A program made the position numbers and the translations under genes. The notes under the pieces were generated by a model. The model was given only the letters and a program-made list of their open reading frames with translations, made no database searches and had not been told where the DNA came from. Source: Streptomyces sp. man185 (GTDB lineage Bacteria; Actinomycetota; Actinomycetes; Streptomycetales; Streptomycetaceae). From it: a stretch of DNA of 64,000 bases. The stretch spans positions 1-64,000 of the forward strand of contig NTHE01000012.1 of the NCBI GenBank assembly GCA_002551355.1. The letters are read 5' to 3'. Position 1 is the first letter of the stretch, and every line of letters begins with the position of its first letter. Shown here piece after piece: positions 27,760-39,402 of the stretch.

Positions 27760-28644
27760 TCACGCGGTGGTGGCCACGCCCGCGTTCGCGAGGATCTCCC
27801 GGGCGGGCAGGGCGACGCTCGCGGCGGCGGTCAGCCCGGAGGCCGCGAGGTGGGCGTCGGCGAAACGCAGCCCGGCCGCGTACCCGGCGAAGTCCGGCAA
27901 CCCGACCGGCTCCTGCCCCAGTCGGAGGGCGGTGCGGTCGCCGAACACGTACGGGGACAGGTTCTGCATGCCCGCCACATCGATCCCGGCCGCCACCTTC
28001 GCGCAGGCCTCGTCCAGCTCCCCGCCGGACAGCGACGTGGCCCAGGGGCCCAGGGCGTCCTCGCCCGCCAGCTCCCGTACGAAGGCCTCGGCCAGCCCTT
28101 CGGCCACGACCTGCTCGCCGACCGTGACCGTCGCCGGGTCCCAGGCCACGTTGGCGTAACGGACGTTGTGGTGCAGCTCGTGGGCGGCGGCGTGCCCGAT
28201 CTTCGCCAGGCTGGTCGCGGTCGGCCACATCATCAGCAGGATCGCTCCCGGGATGCCGCCGAGGCCGAAGTAGCCCTGGTTCAGGCCCATCAGCGGGTCG
28301 TCCGGGTCGCCGAGCACCAGGACCATGTGCACGGTGTCGGCGGTCCGCGCCCCCGGCGCCGCCGCGCTCAACCGTTGCCGGGCGGCGGCGAGGGAGTCCT
28401 CGATCCGCTGCCACACCCGGGCCTCCCGCATCCGCTCCAGGGCCTCCAGGTGGCGCGGGTCGTCCCGGTCCAGCGGGAAACCGCTGCCCGCGCGGTGCGT
28501 CTCGACCAGGTCCCCGACCCCCGCCCGGGACATCACCTCCTGCAACGGGGCGAGCATCTCCCGCAGGGCGTGCGGTCGTTGGGCCACGGGGCGGTGCAGG
28601 AGGCCGAGCAGGCCGGAGGCGGTGTCATGGACGACGATCTTCAT
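27760..28644 (-). CDS. DUF2268 protein, predicted zinc metalloprotease
   Basis: A 294-residue protein with a HExxH zinc site in AAAHELHHNVRY and a downstream Glu in VAEGLAEAFVREL that can be the third ligand. Both are typical of the DUF2268 group. The start MKIVVHDTASG fits the family; the ATG at 28644 has only a weak ribosome site, and an ATG at 28683 is an alternative. The enzymatic activity is predicted, not shown. It shares an operon with the MerR/TipA-type gene. Confidence 0.82.
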   Translation of the reverse strand: MKIVVHDTASGLLGLLHRPVAQRPHALREMLAPLQEVMSRAGVGDLVETHRAGSGFPLDRDDPRHLEALERMREARVWQRIEDSLAAARQRLSAAAPGARTADTVHMVLVLGDPDDPLMGLNQGYFGLGGIPGAILLMMWPTATSLAKIGHAAAHELHHNVRYANVAWDPATVTVGEQVVAEGLAEAFVRELAGEDALGPWATSLSGGELDEACAKVAAGIDVAGMQNLSPYVFGDRTALRLGQEPVGLPDFAGYAAGLRFADAHLAASGLTAAASVALPAREILANAGVATTA

Positions 28645-28728
28645 ACCCGGGGACCGTAGGGCCTCCTGTTGCGGGAGGGTCAAGCGCGGCGGTGGCGTCC
28701 CCCGCCTCCCGGCCTGCCCGTGCGTACG

Positions 28729-29352
28729 TCACGCGTCGTCCAGCCAGTGCGCCCGGCCGATGGTGACCAGCCGCAGCCGCCGCCGGGCCACCCGGACGAC
28801 CTCCGCCTCACCCGCCGGCCCGGCCTCCAGCAGGGTCGACGTGGTGATCACCATGTGGTCCACATAGAGACCGCCGAGCATCAACAGATCGTCCTCGCTC
28901 CAGCCGGCGGACCCCGCCTCCTGGCCGAGCGCGCACGCCACCTCCTCCGCGAACCCCCGCAGTTGGGCCGCGATCGCCTCGCGCACCGGGCCGACCCCGC
29001 CGTGCTGCTCGCGGGCGATGAACCGGAAGTGGGCCGGCTGCGCGCCGACATGGCGCGCTATCACCTCCACGCTGCGGTCCACGCGCTCCTCGCTGTCGCC
29101 CGTCTCCGCGAGCACCGCGGCGATCAGCCCGTGCAGGCTGCCCAGGGTCTCCTCGACCAGCGCGACGCCGAGCGCGGCGGTGTCCTCGAAGTGCCGGTAG
29201 AAGGCCGTCGGGGTGACTCCGGCGGCCCGGGTGACCTCCCGCAGTCCCAGGCTGCTCAGACTCTGGTGCTCCAGGAGGACGAGCGCCGCGTCCAGGAGGG
29301 TCTGGCGGGTCCTGAGCTTCTGGGTCTGACGGATTCCGACGGTGTGACTCAT
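28729..29352 (-). CDS. TetR-family transcriptional regulator
   Basis: A 207-residue regulator with an N-terminal helix-turn-helix (TRQTLLDAALVLLEHQ ... LREVTRAAGVTPTAFYRHF). Its ligand domain resembles the fatty-acid or phenolic-sensing TetR group. It is transcribed away from two small plus-strand membrane-protein genes, across a 116-bp region with repeats at 29359-29423. TetR proteins usually repress their own gene and the divergent one. Confidence 0.92.
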   Translation of the reverse strand: MSHTVGIRQTQKLRTRQTLLDAALVLLEHQSLSSLGLREVTRAAGVTPTAFYRHFEDTAALGVALVEETLGSLHGLIAAVLAETGDSEERVDRSVEVIARHVGAQPAHFRFIAREQHGGVGPVREAIAAQLRGFAEEVACALGQEAGSAGWSEDDLLMLGGLYVDHMVITTSTLLEAGPAGEAEVVRVARRRLRLVTIGRAHWLDDA

Positions 29353-29358
29353 GCCATT

Positions 29359-29423
29359 CAGTAAACAACCGTTCTCCGAGTCCAGGGAAGGGTTGGGGGT
29401 TTAGACTCCTGAGTCAGTGAACA
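29359..29423. promoter_or_regulatory. Operator-like repeats between TetR gene and divergent small gene
   Basis: CAGTAAACA (29359-29367) and CAGTGAACA (29415-29423) are near-identical and 56 bp apart. Next to the second is the inverted repeat GACTC-CT-GAGTC (29404-29415). A candidate -10 for the plus-strand gene, TAGACT (29402-29407), overlaps it, so binding there would block that promoter. Confidence 0.5.
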
Positions 29424-29468
29424 CTCGTACTCCGAACGGCCTTCGTCGTCCCACAGAGAGGTTCCGCC

Positions 29469-29624
29469 GTGCTCGTCCTCGTCGCCGCACTGCTTCTGCT
29501 GGGCATCCTCCTCGGGGCGGTCGCCCACCTCCCGCTGCCGCTGACCCTGGCCGCCGCGGCCGTGATCGGCTGCTGGCTGCTGATCTTCGCCGTGCGCGAG
29601 CGCACGTCGCGCCGCACCCACTGA
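29469..29624 (+). CDS. Small membrane protein, 51 aa
   Basis: GTG start with AGAGAGG 7 nt upstream. The product reads VLVLVAALLLLGILLGAV, then a short Pro/Leu loop and a second hydrophobic segment (LTLAAAAVIGCWLLIFAV), and ends basic (RERTSRRTH). Two membrane helices are likely. It is divergent from the TetR gene and 62 bp upstream of a DUF4190-type gene, so both may be under that regulator. No function is known to me. Confidence 0.75.
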   Translation: MLVLVAALLLLGILLGAVAHLPLPLTLAAAAVIGCWLLIFAVRERTSRRTH

Positions 29625-29686
29625 CCCGCCGCACCCGCACCCGCCGAGCCTGTCGTTTCCCGGACCGATCCGAAGGAGCTCGCACC

Positions 29687-30088
29687 ATGACCCTCATGAC
29701 CCTCACCGATCGCACCCGCCGCACGACCGACACTCCTGCCGAGGCCCACGGGGACGCCGAGGTCGCCGACCTCGCCCCCGTCGCGGATGCGCATGGGGGT
29801 CCGGACACGGATGCGGATGCGCGCACGCAGACCCCCGTCGCCCGTGCCGTGGGCCGCGAGGCGGACGGTCTCGCCGTCGCCTCCTTCGTCCTCGGCCTCG
29901 TCGGGCTGCTGGTCTTCAATCTCGTGCTCGGACCCATGGCGATCGTGATGGCGCTGCTGGCCCTGGCCCGCCGCACCCGCCGCCGGGGACGTGCCTGCCT
30001 CGGCCTCGCCCTGGGCGTCGCCGACCTCGCCGTGCTCGGTTTCCTGGTCACCGTCAACGGCACCGTCGGCTGGAGCATCGGCGGCTGA
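29687..30088 (+). CDS. DUF4190-domain membrane protein, 133 aa
   Basis: The ATG at 29687 follows GAAGGAG. The first 60 residues are acidic and low-complexity. The C-terminal part has the two-helix DUF4190 pattern: DGLAVASFVLGLVGLLVF, then GPMAIVMALLALARRTRRRG and a second hydrophobic stretch. These are common in actinomycetes, usually at the membrane, with unknown role. Probably in the same unit as the 51-aa membrane protein. The following 177 bp contain no gene, only a weak GC-rich hairpin around 30178-30201. Confidence 0.8.
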   Translation: MTLMTLTDRTRRTTDTPAEAHGDAEVADLAPVADAHGGPDTDADARTQTPVARAVGREADGLAVASFVLGLVGLLVFNLVLGPMAIVMALLALARRTRRRGRACLGLALGVADLAVLGFLVTVNGTVGWSIGG

Positions 30089-30249
30089 CACGCGCCCCCA
30101 CGCGGGCCCGCGAGCCGCTCTCCCCGTTCCGGATCGGGCTTCGGACCGGGGCCTGTCGCCGGTCTCCGAACCGGTCCGTCGCACCCCGTGCGGGGCGTGC
30201 GCGGGGGCCGGGCCGTGACGCGCCCGGCGTGCGCCCCACCCCGGGCTCG

Positions 30250-30255
30250 TAGAAT
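30250..30255 (+). promoter_or_regulatory. -10 box of the cysteine desulfurase gene
   Basis: TAGAAT lies 10 nt before the ATG at 30266, so the leader would be at most 3-4 nt; there is no ribosome site. Confidence 0.55.
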
Positions 30256-30265
30256 CGGCCCCACC

Positions 30266-31435
30266 ATGGCTTACCTCGACCACGCCGCGACCACCCCGAT
30301 GCTTCCCGAAGCGATCGGGGCGATGACCGCCCAGCTCTCCGTCACCGGCAACGCGTCCTCGCTGCACGCCGCCGGACGCCGGGCCCGCCGCACCGTCGAG
30401 GAGTCCAGAGAAGCCCTCGCCGACTCCCTCGGTGCACGCCCCAGCGAGGTCGTGTTCACCTCCGGCGGGACGGAGGCCGACAACCTCGCTGTCAAGGGCC
30501 TCTACTGGTCCCGCCGCGACGCCGACCCCCGCCGCACCCGGGTCCTCGCCGGCCCCGTCGAGCACCACGCCGTCCTCGACGCCGTCGACTGGCTCGCCGA
30601 GCACGAGGGTGCGAACGTCGACTATCTCCCCGTCGACCGCCACGGCCGGGTCCACCCCGAAGATCTGCGTGAGGCGATCCTCCGGGACCCCGACGACGTC
30701 GCGATGATCACCGTGATGTGGGCCAACAACGAGATCGGCACCATCATGCCGGTACGCGAACTGTCCTCGGTGGCGGCGGAGTTCGGGATTCCCATGCACG
30801 CCGACGCGGTCCAGGCCTTCGGCCAGCTGGAGGTCGACTTCGCCCGCTCCGGACTGGCCGCGATGACGGTCAGCGGGCACAAGATCGGCGGCCCGTTCGG
30901 CATCGGCGCACTGCTGCTGGGCCGCGACCACACCCCCGTACCCGTCCTGCACGGCGGCGGCCAGGAGCGGCACGTACGCTCCGGCACCCTGGACGTGCCC
31001 GCCGTCGCCTCCTTCGCGGTCGCCGGGCGGCTGGCGGCCGAGCGGCGCGAGCAGTTCGCCCGGCGCGTGGGATCCCTGCGCGACGACCTCGTGGCCGCCG
31101 TGCGCCTGGCCGTGCCGGACGCCGTGCTCGGCGGCGACCCCGACCCGGCCGGACGCCTCCCCGCCAACGCCCACTTCAGCTTCCCCGGCTGCGAGGGCGA
31201 CTCCCTCCTGCTGCTGCTGGACGCCCAGGGCATCGAATGCTCCACCGGCTCCGCCTGCACCGCCGGGATCGCCCAGCCCAGCCACGTACTCCTGGCGACG
31301 GGGACCTGCCCGGACCTGGCCCGGGGCACCCTGCGCTTCTCGCTCGGCCACACGTCGACCGCGGAGGACGTGAAGGCGCTCGCCGAGGCGATCGGCCCGG
31401 CGGTCGAGCGGGCGAGGACGGCCGGGCTCAGCTGA
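30266..31435 (+). CDS. Cysteine desulfurase, NifS/IscS family
   Basis: A PLP enzyme converting cysteine to alanine with transfer of persulfide sulfur. In 389 residues the marks are the start [14 protein letters not shown] lysine K206 in SGHKIGGP, H101 in EHHAVLD, and the catalytic cysteine C331 in STGSACTAG. The closeness to mnmA (820 bp away) points to tRNA thiolation: this enzyme likely donates sulfur to MnmA. An independent role in Fe-S cluster assembly cannot be excluded. Confidence 0.93.
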   Translation: MAYLDHAATTPMLPEAIGAMTAQLSVTGNASSLHAAGRRARRTVEESREALADSLGARPSEVVFTSGGTEADNLAVKGLYWSRRDADPRRTRVLAGPVEHHAVLDAVDWLAEHEGANVDYLPVDRHGRVHPEDLREAILRDPDDVAMITVMWANNEIGTIMPVRELSSVAAEFGIPMHADAVQAFGQLEVDFARSGLAAMTVSGHKIGGPFGIGALLLGRDHTPVPVLHGGGQERHVRSGTLDVPAVASFAVAGRLAAERREQFARRVGSLRDDLVAAVRLAVPDAVLGGDPDPAGRLPANAHFSFPGCEGDSLLLLLDAQGIECSTGSACTAGIAQPSHVLLATGTCPDLARGTLRFSLGHTSTAEDVKALAEAIGPAVERARTAGLS

Positions 31436-31441
31436 GAGCCG

Positions 31442-32197
31442 TCACGCCGAGGCCTTCGCGGAAGCGGAAGCGGACGGTGTGACCGAAGGGGTGGGCGGCG
31501 CCGCCGCGGCCCGCCGCACCAGCTCCAGGTACCGGTCCCAGTCCCAGTGCGGGCCCGGGTCGGTGTGGTCGGTGCCCGGCACCTCCACATGCCCGATGAT
31601 GTGCTCCCGGTCGATGGGTATGCCGTGGCGCGCGCAGATCGACGCCGTGAGCCGCGCCGAGGACGCGTACATCGCCTTGGTGAGGTCCTTCGGCCGGTCC
31701 ACGAACCCCTCGTGCTCGATGCCGACTGCACGTTCGTTGTAGGCGCGGTTGCCCGCCTGGTACGCCACGTCCAGCTCGCGGATCATCTGCACCACTCGCC
31801 CGTCCTGTCCCACGATGTAGTGCGTCGCGGCCTGGTGGGCGGGGTTCTGGAACACCTTCACCGCGCTGTCGAAGCTGCCCTGGGTGACGTGGATGATCAC
31901 CCGGTCGATGGGGAAGTCGTCGGGCCGGTCCGCACGTCGCCAGTTCGCCTCCGAGGCCGCCACCCAGGTCGCCCCGGCGTAGTCCAGCTCGCCCGGCTTC
32001 CGTGGCTTCTCGACGCCGGGGACCTGCCACCACAGCCGCTTCACCTGGTCGCGCGCGAGCACGGCGGCGGTGCCGGCGGCCGCCACCGCGCCGCCGCCGA
32101 TCAGCAGTGCGCGGCGGCTGACGCCGTCCGCCGGCTTCTTCCGCGAAGGCTTTCCCGAAGGCTTTCGCGCAGCCCGGGTGCTCCCGTTGTTCCCCAT
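31442..32197 (-). CDS. Tat-exported N-acetylmuramoyl-L-alanine amidase
   Basis: A 251-residue amidase-2/PGRP-fold enzyme that cuts the bond between muramic acid and L-alanine in peptidoglycan. The twin-arginine signal is SRRALLIGGGAV (R28, R29). The zinc fold is seen with H103 in IIHVTQG, the IEHEG strand near 160 and HTDPGPHWDW near 211. The C-terminus is a short Ser/Ala/Pro tail. It ends 6 nt from the end of the convergent cysteine desulfurase and starts 61 bp from the divergent mnmA. Confidence 0.9.
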   Translation of the reverse strand: MGNNGSTRAARKPSGKPSRKKPADGVSRRALLIGGGAVAAAGTAAVLARDQVKRLWWQVPGVEKPRKPGELDYAGATWVAASEANWRRADRPDDFPIDRVIIHVTQGSFDSAVKVFQNPAHQAATHYIVGQDGRVVQMIRELDVAYQAGNRAYNERAVGIEHEGFVDRPKDLTKAMYASSARLTASICARHGIPIDREHIIGHVEVPGTDHTDPGPHWDWDRYLELVRRAAAAPPTPSVTPSASASAKASA

Positions 32198-32258
32198 GTG
32201 ATCGTCAACGCTTATCCGCGAGCGTTCGGTTCCCGGCGACCCGTACCCTGGAGGGGCT

Positions 32259-33395
32259 ATGACTCAGACTTCCCAGCGCCCCCTGCGTGTCCTCGCCGCG
32301 ATGTCGGGCGGCGTGGACTCCGCCGTCGCCGCCGCACGCGCCGTCGAGGCGGGCCACGACGTGACCGGTGTCCACCTCGCCCTGTCCGCGAACCCCCAGT
32401 CCTTCCGGACCGGGGCGCGCGGCTGTTGCACCATCGAGGACTCCCGGGACGCCCGCCGCGCGGCCGACGTCATCGGTATCCCGTTCTACGTCTGGGACCT
32501 GGCGGAACGCTTCCGCGAGGACGTCGTCGAGGACTTCGTCGCGGAGTACGAGGCCGGGCGCACGCCCAACCCCTGCCTGCGCTGCAACGAGAAGATCAAG
32601 TTCGCCGCGCTGCTCGACAAGGCGCTCGCCCTCGGCTTCGACGCCGTGTGCACCGGCCACTACGCCACGGTGGTCCTCGCCGAGGACGGCAGCCGTGAAC
32701 TGCACCGCGCCTCCGACATGGCCAAGGACCAGAGTTACGTCCTCGGCGTCCTGGACGAGAAGCAGCTCGCCCACGCCATGTTCCCGCTCGGCGACACCCT
32801 CACCACCAAGGACGAGATCCGCGCCGAGGCCGAGCGCCGCGGCCTGGCCGTCGCCAAGAAGCCCGACAGCCACGACATCTGCTTCATCGCCGACGGCGAC
32901 ACCCAGGGCTTCCTGGCAAACCGCCTCGGCGGCCCGGCCGAGGGCGACATCCTCGACGAGTCCGGTACGAAGCTGGGCACCCACGAGGGTGCGTTCGGCT
33001 TCACCATCGGCCAGCGCAAGGGTCTGAAGATCGGCCACCCGGCCCCCGACGGCAAGCCGCGCTACGTGCTGGACATCTCGCCGGTGAACAACACCGTCAC
33101 CGTCGGCCCTGTCGAGGCCCTCGACGTGACCTCGCTGACCGCGATCAAGCCCCGCTGGTGCGGAACGCCTCCGTCCGGCCCGGGGACGTACACCGCCCAG
33201 CTCCGCGCCCACGGCGGCGAGTGCGAGGTCACCGCCGAGCTGGTGGACGGCTCCGAGCTGAACGTCACCTTCACCGAGCCGGTCCGGGGCGTCGCCCCCG
33301 GCCAGGCGGTCGTCCTCTACGACGGCACGCGCGTGGTCGGCTCGGCCACCATCGCCACGACGGTCCGCCGCGAGCGGGTGCCGGCGGGCGGCTGA
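32259..33395 (+). CDS. mnmA: tRNA-specific 2-thiouridylase
   Basis: Thiolates U34 of tRNAs for Lys, Glu and Gln, using ATP and sulfur relayed from a cysteine desulfurase. The 378 residues carry the PP-loop [13 protein letters not shown] (13-25), the nucleophile C106 in NPCLRCN and the second catalytic C208 in [16 protein letters not shown] lies just before the ATG at 32259, and a likely -10 (TACCCT, 32244-32249) places the transcript start within a few bases of it. Its sulfur donor is probably the neighbouring desulfurase. Confidence 0.96.
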   Translation: MTQTSQRPLRVLAAMSGGVDSAVAAARAVEAGHDVTGVHLALSANPQSFRTGARGCCTIEDSRDARRAADVIGIPFYVWDLAERFREDVVEDFVAEYEAGRTPNPCLRCNEKIKFAALLDKALALGFDAVCTGHYATVVLAEDGSRELHRASDMAKDQSYVLGVLDEKQLAHAMFPLGDTLTTKDEIRAEAERRGLAVAKKPDSHDICFIADGDTQGFLANRLGGPAEGDILDESGTKLGTHEGAFGFTIGQRKGLKIGHPAPDGKPRYVLDISPVNNTVTVGPVEALDVTSLTAIKPRWCGTPPSGPGTYTAQLRAHGGECEVTAELVDGSELNVTFTEPVRGVAPGQAVVLYDGTRVVGSATIATTVRRERVPAGG

Positions 33396-33401
33396 GCAAC
33401 C

Positions 33402-33437
33402 GGCGGCATGAGGCCCGACACCGGGCCCCGTGCCGCC
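33402..33437. terminator. Bidirectional terminator between mnmA and the hydrolase gene
   Basis: GGCGGCA (33402-33408) pairs with TGCCGCC (33431-33437), and inside it GGCCCG (33412-33417) pairs with CGGGCC (33422-33427), with symmetric 3-nt internal loops and a 4-nt apical loop. It begins 7 nt after mnmA and touches the stop codon of the convergent gene. Confidence 0.75.
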
Positions 33438-34240
33438 TACGACGCCTGGCGGTACGCGTACACGTCCTTGGCGAAGAAGTCCGTCAGCACCGGGGCGAGC
33501 ACCTGGGGCGCCACCTCGCGCATCTGGCCCGTCAGTGTGCGGTGCCGGCCGCGCGGCAGGGCCTCGGCCAGGGTCCGGGTCGCCGCGCGCGCCGGGGCGC
33601 TGCTGAAGCCGCCGCAGATCACCAGGGTCCGGGCGGCGATCGCCGAGAACCGCTCGGCGGGGATCGCCCCGTCGCCCAGCAGCGCGTCGTCGTACGCCAG
33701 CGTGTGCGCCATCGCCTCCAGCTCCGCCCACACCGGGGCGCGCCGCATCCGGGCGGCCGTCTCCTCGGCGACACCCGTCATGGACAGGAACAGGTCCACC
33801 GCCCCGCCCCGGTCCCCGGCGGCCAGCAGCCGGTGCAGCCGGGTCGTGCAGCGGGCCTTGAACAGCAGGCCGGACGCCCCCGGCGTGTAGGGCGGCTCGT
33901 ACACGGCGAGCAGCTCCACCGGGAGCCCGGCGGCCGCCGCCTCCAGGGCCAGCGCCCCGCCGGACGACATCCCGAAGACCGATGCTCCCGGCCCGGCCGC
34001 ACCGACGACGGCGGTCAGGTCCTCGACCTCCCGCGCCACGTCGCAGCGCCCGGTGTCACCGCTGGCGCCCCGGCCCCGCCGGTCGTAGGTGAGCACCGTG
34101 AAACGCGGCGCGAGCAGGGCGGCCAGCGGCGCCTCGGCCACGGCGGTGCTCAGCGCCCCGCCGACCAGCACCAGCGGTGGCCCCTCGCCCTGGCGGCGGT
34201 AGGCGATCGGCGTGCCGTCGGCGGAGAGAATCCTGTCCAT
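33437..34240 (-). CDS. Alpha/beta hydrolase, possibly lacking the catalytic histidine
   Basis: A 267-residue alpha/beta-hydrolase fold protein. The oxyanion/YDRRGRG motif is at 52-58 and the nucleophile elbow GMSSG (S92) at 90-94. At the C-terminus, where relatives have a GQxHxVxP motif, this protein has GQMREVAP, so the catalytic base appears to be Arg241 instead of His; H233 nearby might substitute. Activity is therefore uncertain. It follows the DUF427 gene on the same strand, with a hairpin between them. Confidence 0.8.
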   Translation of the reverse strand: MDRILSADGTPIAYRRQGEGPPLVLVGGALSTAVAEAPLAALLAPRFTVLTYDRRGRGASGDTGRCDVAREVEDLTAVVGAAGPGASVFGMSSGGALALEAAAAGLPVELLAVYEPPYTPGASGLLFKARCTTRLHRLLAAGDRGGAVDLFLSMTGVAEETAARMRRAPVWAELEAMAHTLAYDDALLGDGAIPAERFSAIAARTLVICGGFSSAPARAATRTLAEALPRGRHRTLTGQMREVAPQVLAPVLTDFFAKDVYAYRQAS

Positions 34241-34278
34241 GGGAGATCAGACCGGGGCGGCCGGGGAAACTCATCGCT

Positions 34279-34303
34279 CCGCCCGGAAAAACTTCCCGGG
34301 CGG
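34279..34303 (-). terminator. Hairpin after the DUF427 gene
   Basis: CCGCCCGG (34279-34286) and CCGGGCGG (34296-34303) form an 8-bp perfect stem with a 9-nt loop, directly after the DUF427 stop and before the hydrolase start. Confidence 0.6.
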
Positions 34304-34315
34304 GCGCATCGCGCG

Positions 34316-34651
34316 TCAGTCGGCCACCGCCTCCGTGGCGTAGAAGCAGAAGTGGTCCTTGATCGCGGCGACTTCGGGCTTCGGGTCCGGGTAGGCCCAG
34401 ACGAGATCGGCGGCCCCGGGCAGCGACCAGTAGGAGGCGTCCCCCTTGAACGGGCAGTGGGTGGTGGTGTCCGACGGGGCGAGCAGTTCGGTGCGGACGT
34501 CCTCGGGCGGCAGGTAGTAGCGGACCGGACAGCCGGTCTCGCGGAGCACGAGCGGGCGGCGGCTCTCGGCCAGCACCTGGCCTTCGTGCACGGCCCGCAC
34601 GTGCTCGGCGCCCTGCTCGACGGTGATGCGGTGTCCTCGGGTGGCAGTCAT
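34316..34651 (-). CDS. DUF427-domain protein, 111 aa
   Basis: A small soluble protein with the DUF427 pattern: a beta-rich start (RVRAVHEGQVLAES-like), RYYLPPEDVR, THCPFKGDASYWS and the end segment with VWAYPDPKPE. The role of the family is unknown. The ATG at 34651 has a weak ribosome site. A much longer open frame on the same strand to 36898 is antisense to real genes and is not coding. Confidence 0.85.
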   Translation of the reverse strand: MTATRGHRITVEQGAEHVRAVHEGQVLAESRRPLVLRETGCPVRYYLPPEDVRTELLAPSDTTTHCPFKGDASYWSLPGAADLVWAYPDPKPEVAAIKDHFCFYATEAVAD

Positions 34652-34780
34652 GCCCGGTTCAGCGGCGTACGGGGCCGTCTTCTTCCCCGTACGCCGGATC
34701 TTCGCCACAACGGGTGCGCGAGGAAGCGTCCGGGGCCTCGCCCGCGACGGGTGTGCGAAGACGTGCCCCGGGGCGGGTCG

Positions 34781-34786
34781 TACGGT
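34781..34786 (+). promoter_or_regulatory. -10 box of the LOG-like gene
   Basis: TACGGT ends 6 nt before the ATG at 34793; no ribosome site, so the message is probably leaderless. Confidence 0.5.
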
Positions 34787-34792
34787 TGCCGC

Positions 34793-35332
34793 ATGAACAT
34801 CTGCGTCTTCCTCTCCGCCGCCGACCTCGACGACCGCTACACCGTGCCCGCCCGCGAGTTCGCGGAGCTGCTGGGCAGGGGCGGCCACACCCTGGTCTGG
34901 GGCGGGTCGGAGAGCGGGCTGATGAAGGTGGTCGCGGACGGCGTCCAGTCGGCGGGCGGGCGGCTGGTGGGGGTCTCGGTCGACTTCCTCGCCGCCAAGG
35001 CCCGGACCGACGCCGACGAGATGGTCATCGCCCGCGACCTCGCCGAGCGCAAGGCGCTCCTCCTGGAGAAGGCCGACGCCGTCGTGATCATGGTCGGCGG
35101 GACGGGGACGCTCGACGAGGCCACCGAGATCCTGGAGCTGAAGAAGCACGGCAAGCACACCAAGCCGGTCGTCCTGCTGAACACGGCGGGCTTCTACGAC
35201 GGGCTGCGCCAGCAGTTCCAGCGCATGGAGGACGAGGGGTTCCTGCCCCTGCCCCTGACCGACCTCGTCTTCTTCGCCAAGGACGGCGTCGGCGCGCTGG
35301 CCTACCTGGAGGAGTCCGCCGGTCTCCAGTAA
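34793..35332 (+). CDS. LOG-family (TIGR00730-like) nucleotide phosphoribohydrolase
   Basis: A 179-residue Rossmann-like protein of the Lonely Guy/lysine decarboxylase-like family. Such enzymes split nucleoside 5'-monophosphates (including cytokinin nucleotides) into base and ribose phosphate. The GGSESGLM nucleotide loop is at 37-44, AERK at 84-87, and GGTGTLDE at 102-109 matches the catalytic PGGxGTxxE, with Val in place of Pro. The true substrate is not visible. It heads a run of plus-strand genes with near -10 boxes. Confidence 0.87.
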   Translation: MNICVFLSAADLDDRYTVPAREFAELLGRGGHTLVWGGSESGLMKVVADGVQSAGGRLVGVSVDFLAAKARTDADEMVIARDLAERKALLLEKADAVVIMVGGTGTLDEATEILELKKHGKHTKPVVLLNTAGFYDGLRQQFQRMEDEGFLPLPLTDLVFFAKDGVGALAYLEESAGLQ

Positions 35333-35344
35333 GGAGCCCGGATC

Positions 35345-35350
35345 TAGGAT
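35345..35350 (+). promoter_or_regulatory. -10 box of the SDR gene
   Basis: TAGGAT ends 6 nt before the ATG at 35357; no ribosome site, leaderless transcript likely. Confidence 0.55.
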
Positions 35351-35356
35351 CGCCCC

Positions 35357-36046
35357 ATGGCTACCCACCTCATCACCGGCGCCGGCTCCGGTATCGGCGC
35401 CGCTGTCGCCCGCCGGCTCCAGGAGCGCGGCGACGACCTCGTCCTGCTCGCCCGCGACGCCGGCCGCGCCAAGGAGTTCGCCGACCGCCACCCGGGCGCG
35501 CGCACGCTCGTCGGCGACCTCGCCAACCCCGACCGGCTGTCCTGGGCGTTCGGCCAGCAAGCCATGCCCGAGCGGATCGACACCCTGCTGCACATCGCGG
35601 GCGTCGTCGAGCTCGGCGAGGTCGGGGAGCTCACCCCCAAGGCCTGGCACTTCCAGCTCAACGCCAACCTGATCGCCCCCGCCGAGATCACCCGCCTCCT
35701 GCTCCCGCAGCTTCGCGTCGCCCAGGGCCACGTCCTGTTCGTGAACTCCGGGGCCGGGCTCAACGCCCACGCCGGGTGGAGCGCGTACGCCGCGAGCAAG
35801 CACGGTCTCAAGGCGCTCGCCGACTCGCTGCGCCACGAGGAGCACGGCAACGGCGTCCGCGTCACCTCCGTCTACCCGGGCCGCACCGCCAGCCCCATGC
35901 AGGTCAAGGTGCACCAGCAGGAGGGCAAGGAGTACGACGCGGACCGCTGGATCGACCCCGAGTCGGTGGCCACCACGATCCTGATGGCGATCGACCTGCC
36001 GCGCGACGCCGAGGTCAACGACCTCACGGTCCGCCCCGGCCGCTGA
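35357..36046 (+). CDS. Short-chain dehydrogenase/reductase
   Basis: A 229-residue classical SDR. The nucleotide motif TGAGSGIG is at 7-14, the active-site Ser131, Tyr144 and Lys148 (YAASK) are intact, and LLHIAG is in the NNAG position. It oxidises or reduces an unknown alcohol/carbonyl with NAD(P). After the stop lies a 17-bp tandem duplication (36052-36068 and 36069-36085). Confidence 0.92.
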   Translation: MATHLITGAGSGIGAAVARRLQERGDDLVLLARDAGRAKEFADRHPGARTLVGDLANPDRLSWAFGQQAMPERIDTLLHIAGVVELGEVGELTPKAWHFQLNANLIAPAEITRLLLPQLRVAQGHVLFVNSGAGLNAHAGWSAYAASKHGLKALADSLRHEEHGNGVRVTSVYPGRTASPMQVKVHQQEGKEYDADRWIDPESVATTILMAIDLPRDAEVNDLTVRPGR

Positions 36047-36097
36047 CGCCCCGCGTACATCGGGGGTGCGCGTACGCGGGGGGTGCGCGGAGGACCG

Positions 36098-36103
36098 TAG
36101 GCT
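36098..36103 (+). promoter_or_regulatory. -10 box of the MetE-like gene
   Basis: TAGGCT ends 6 nt before the GTG at 36110; no ribosome site, leaderless transcript likely. Confidence 0.5.
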
Positions 36104-36109
36104 TCCCGC

Positions 36110-39402
<3,293 letters not shown>

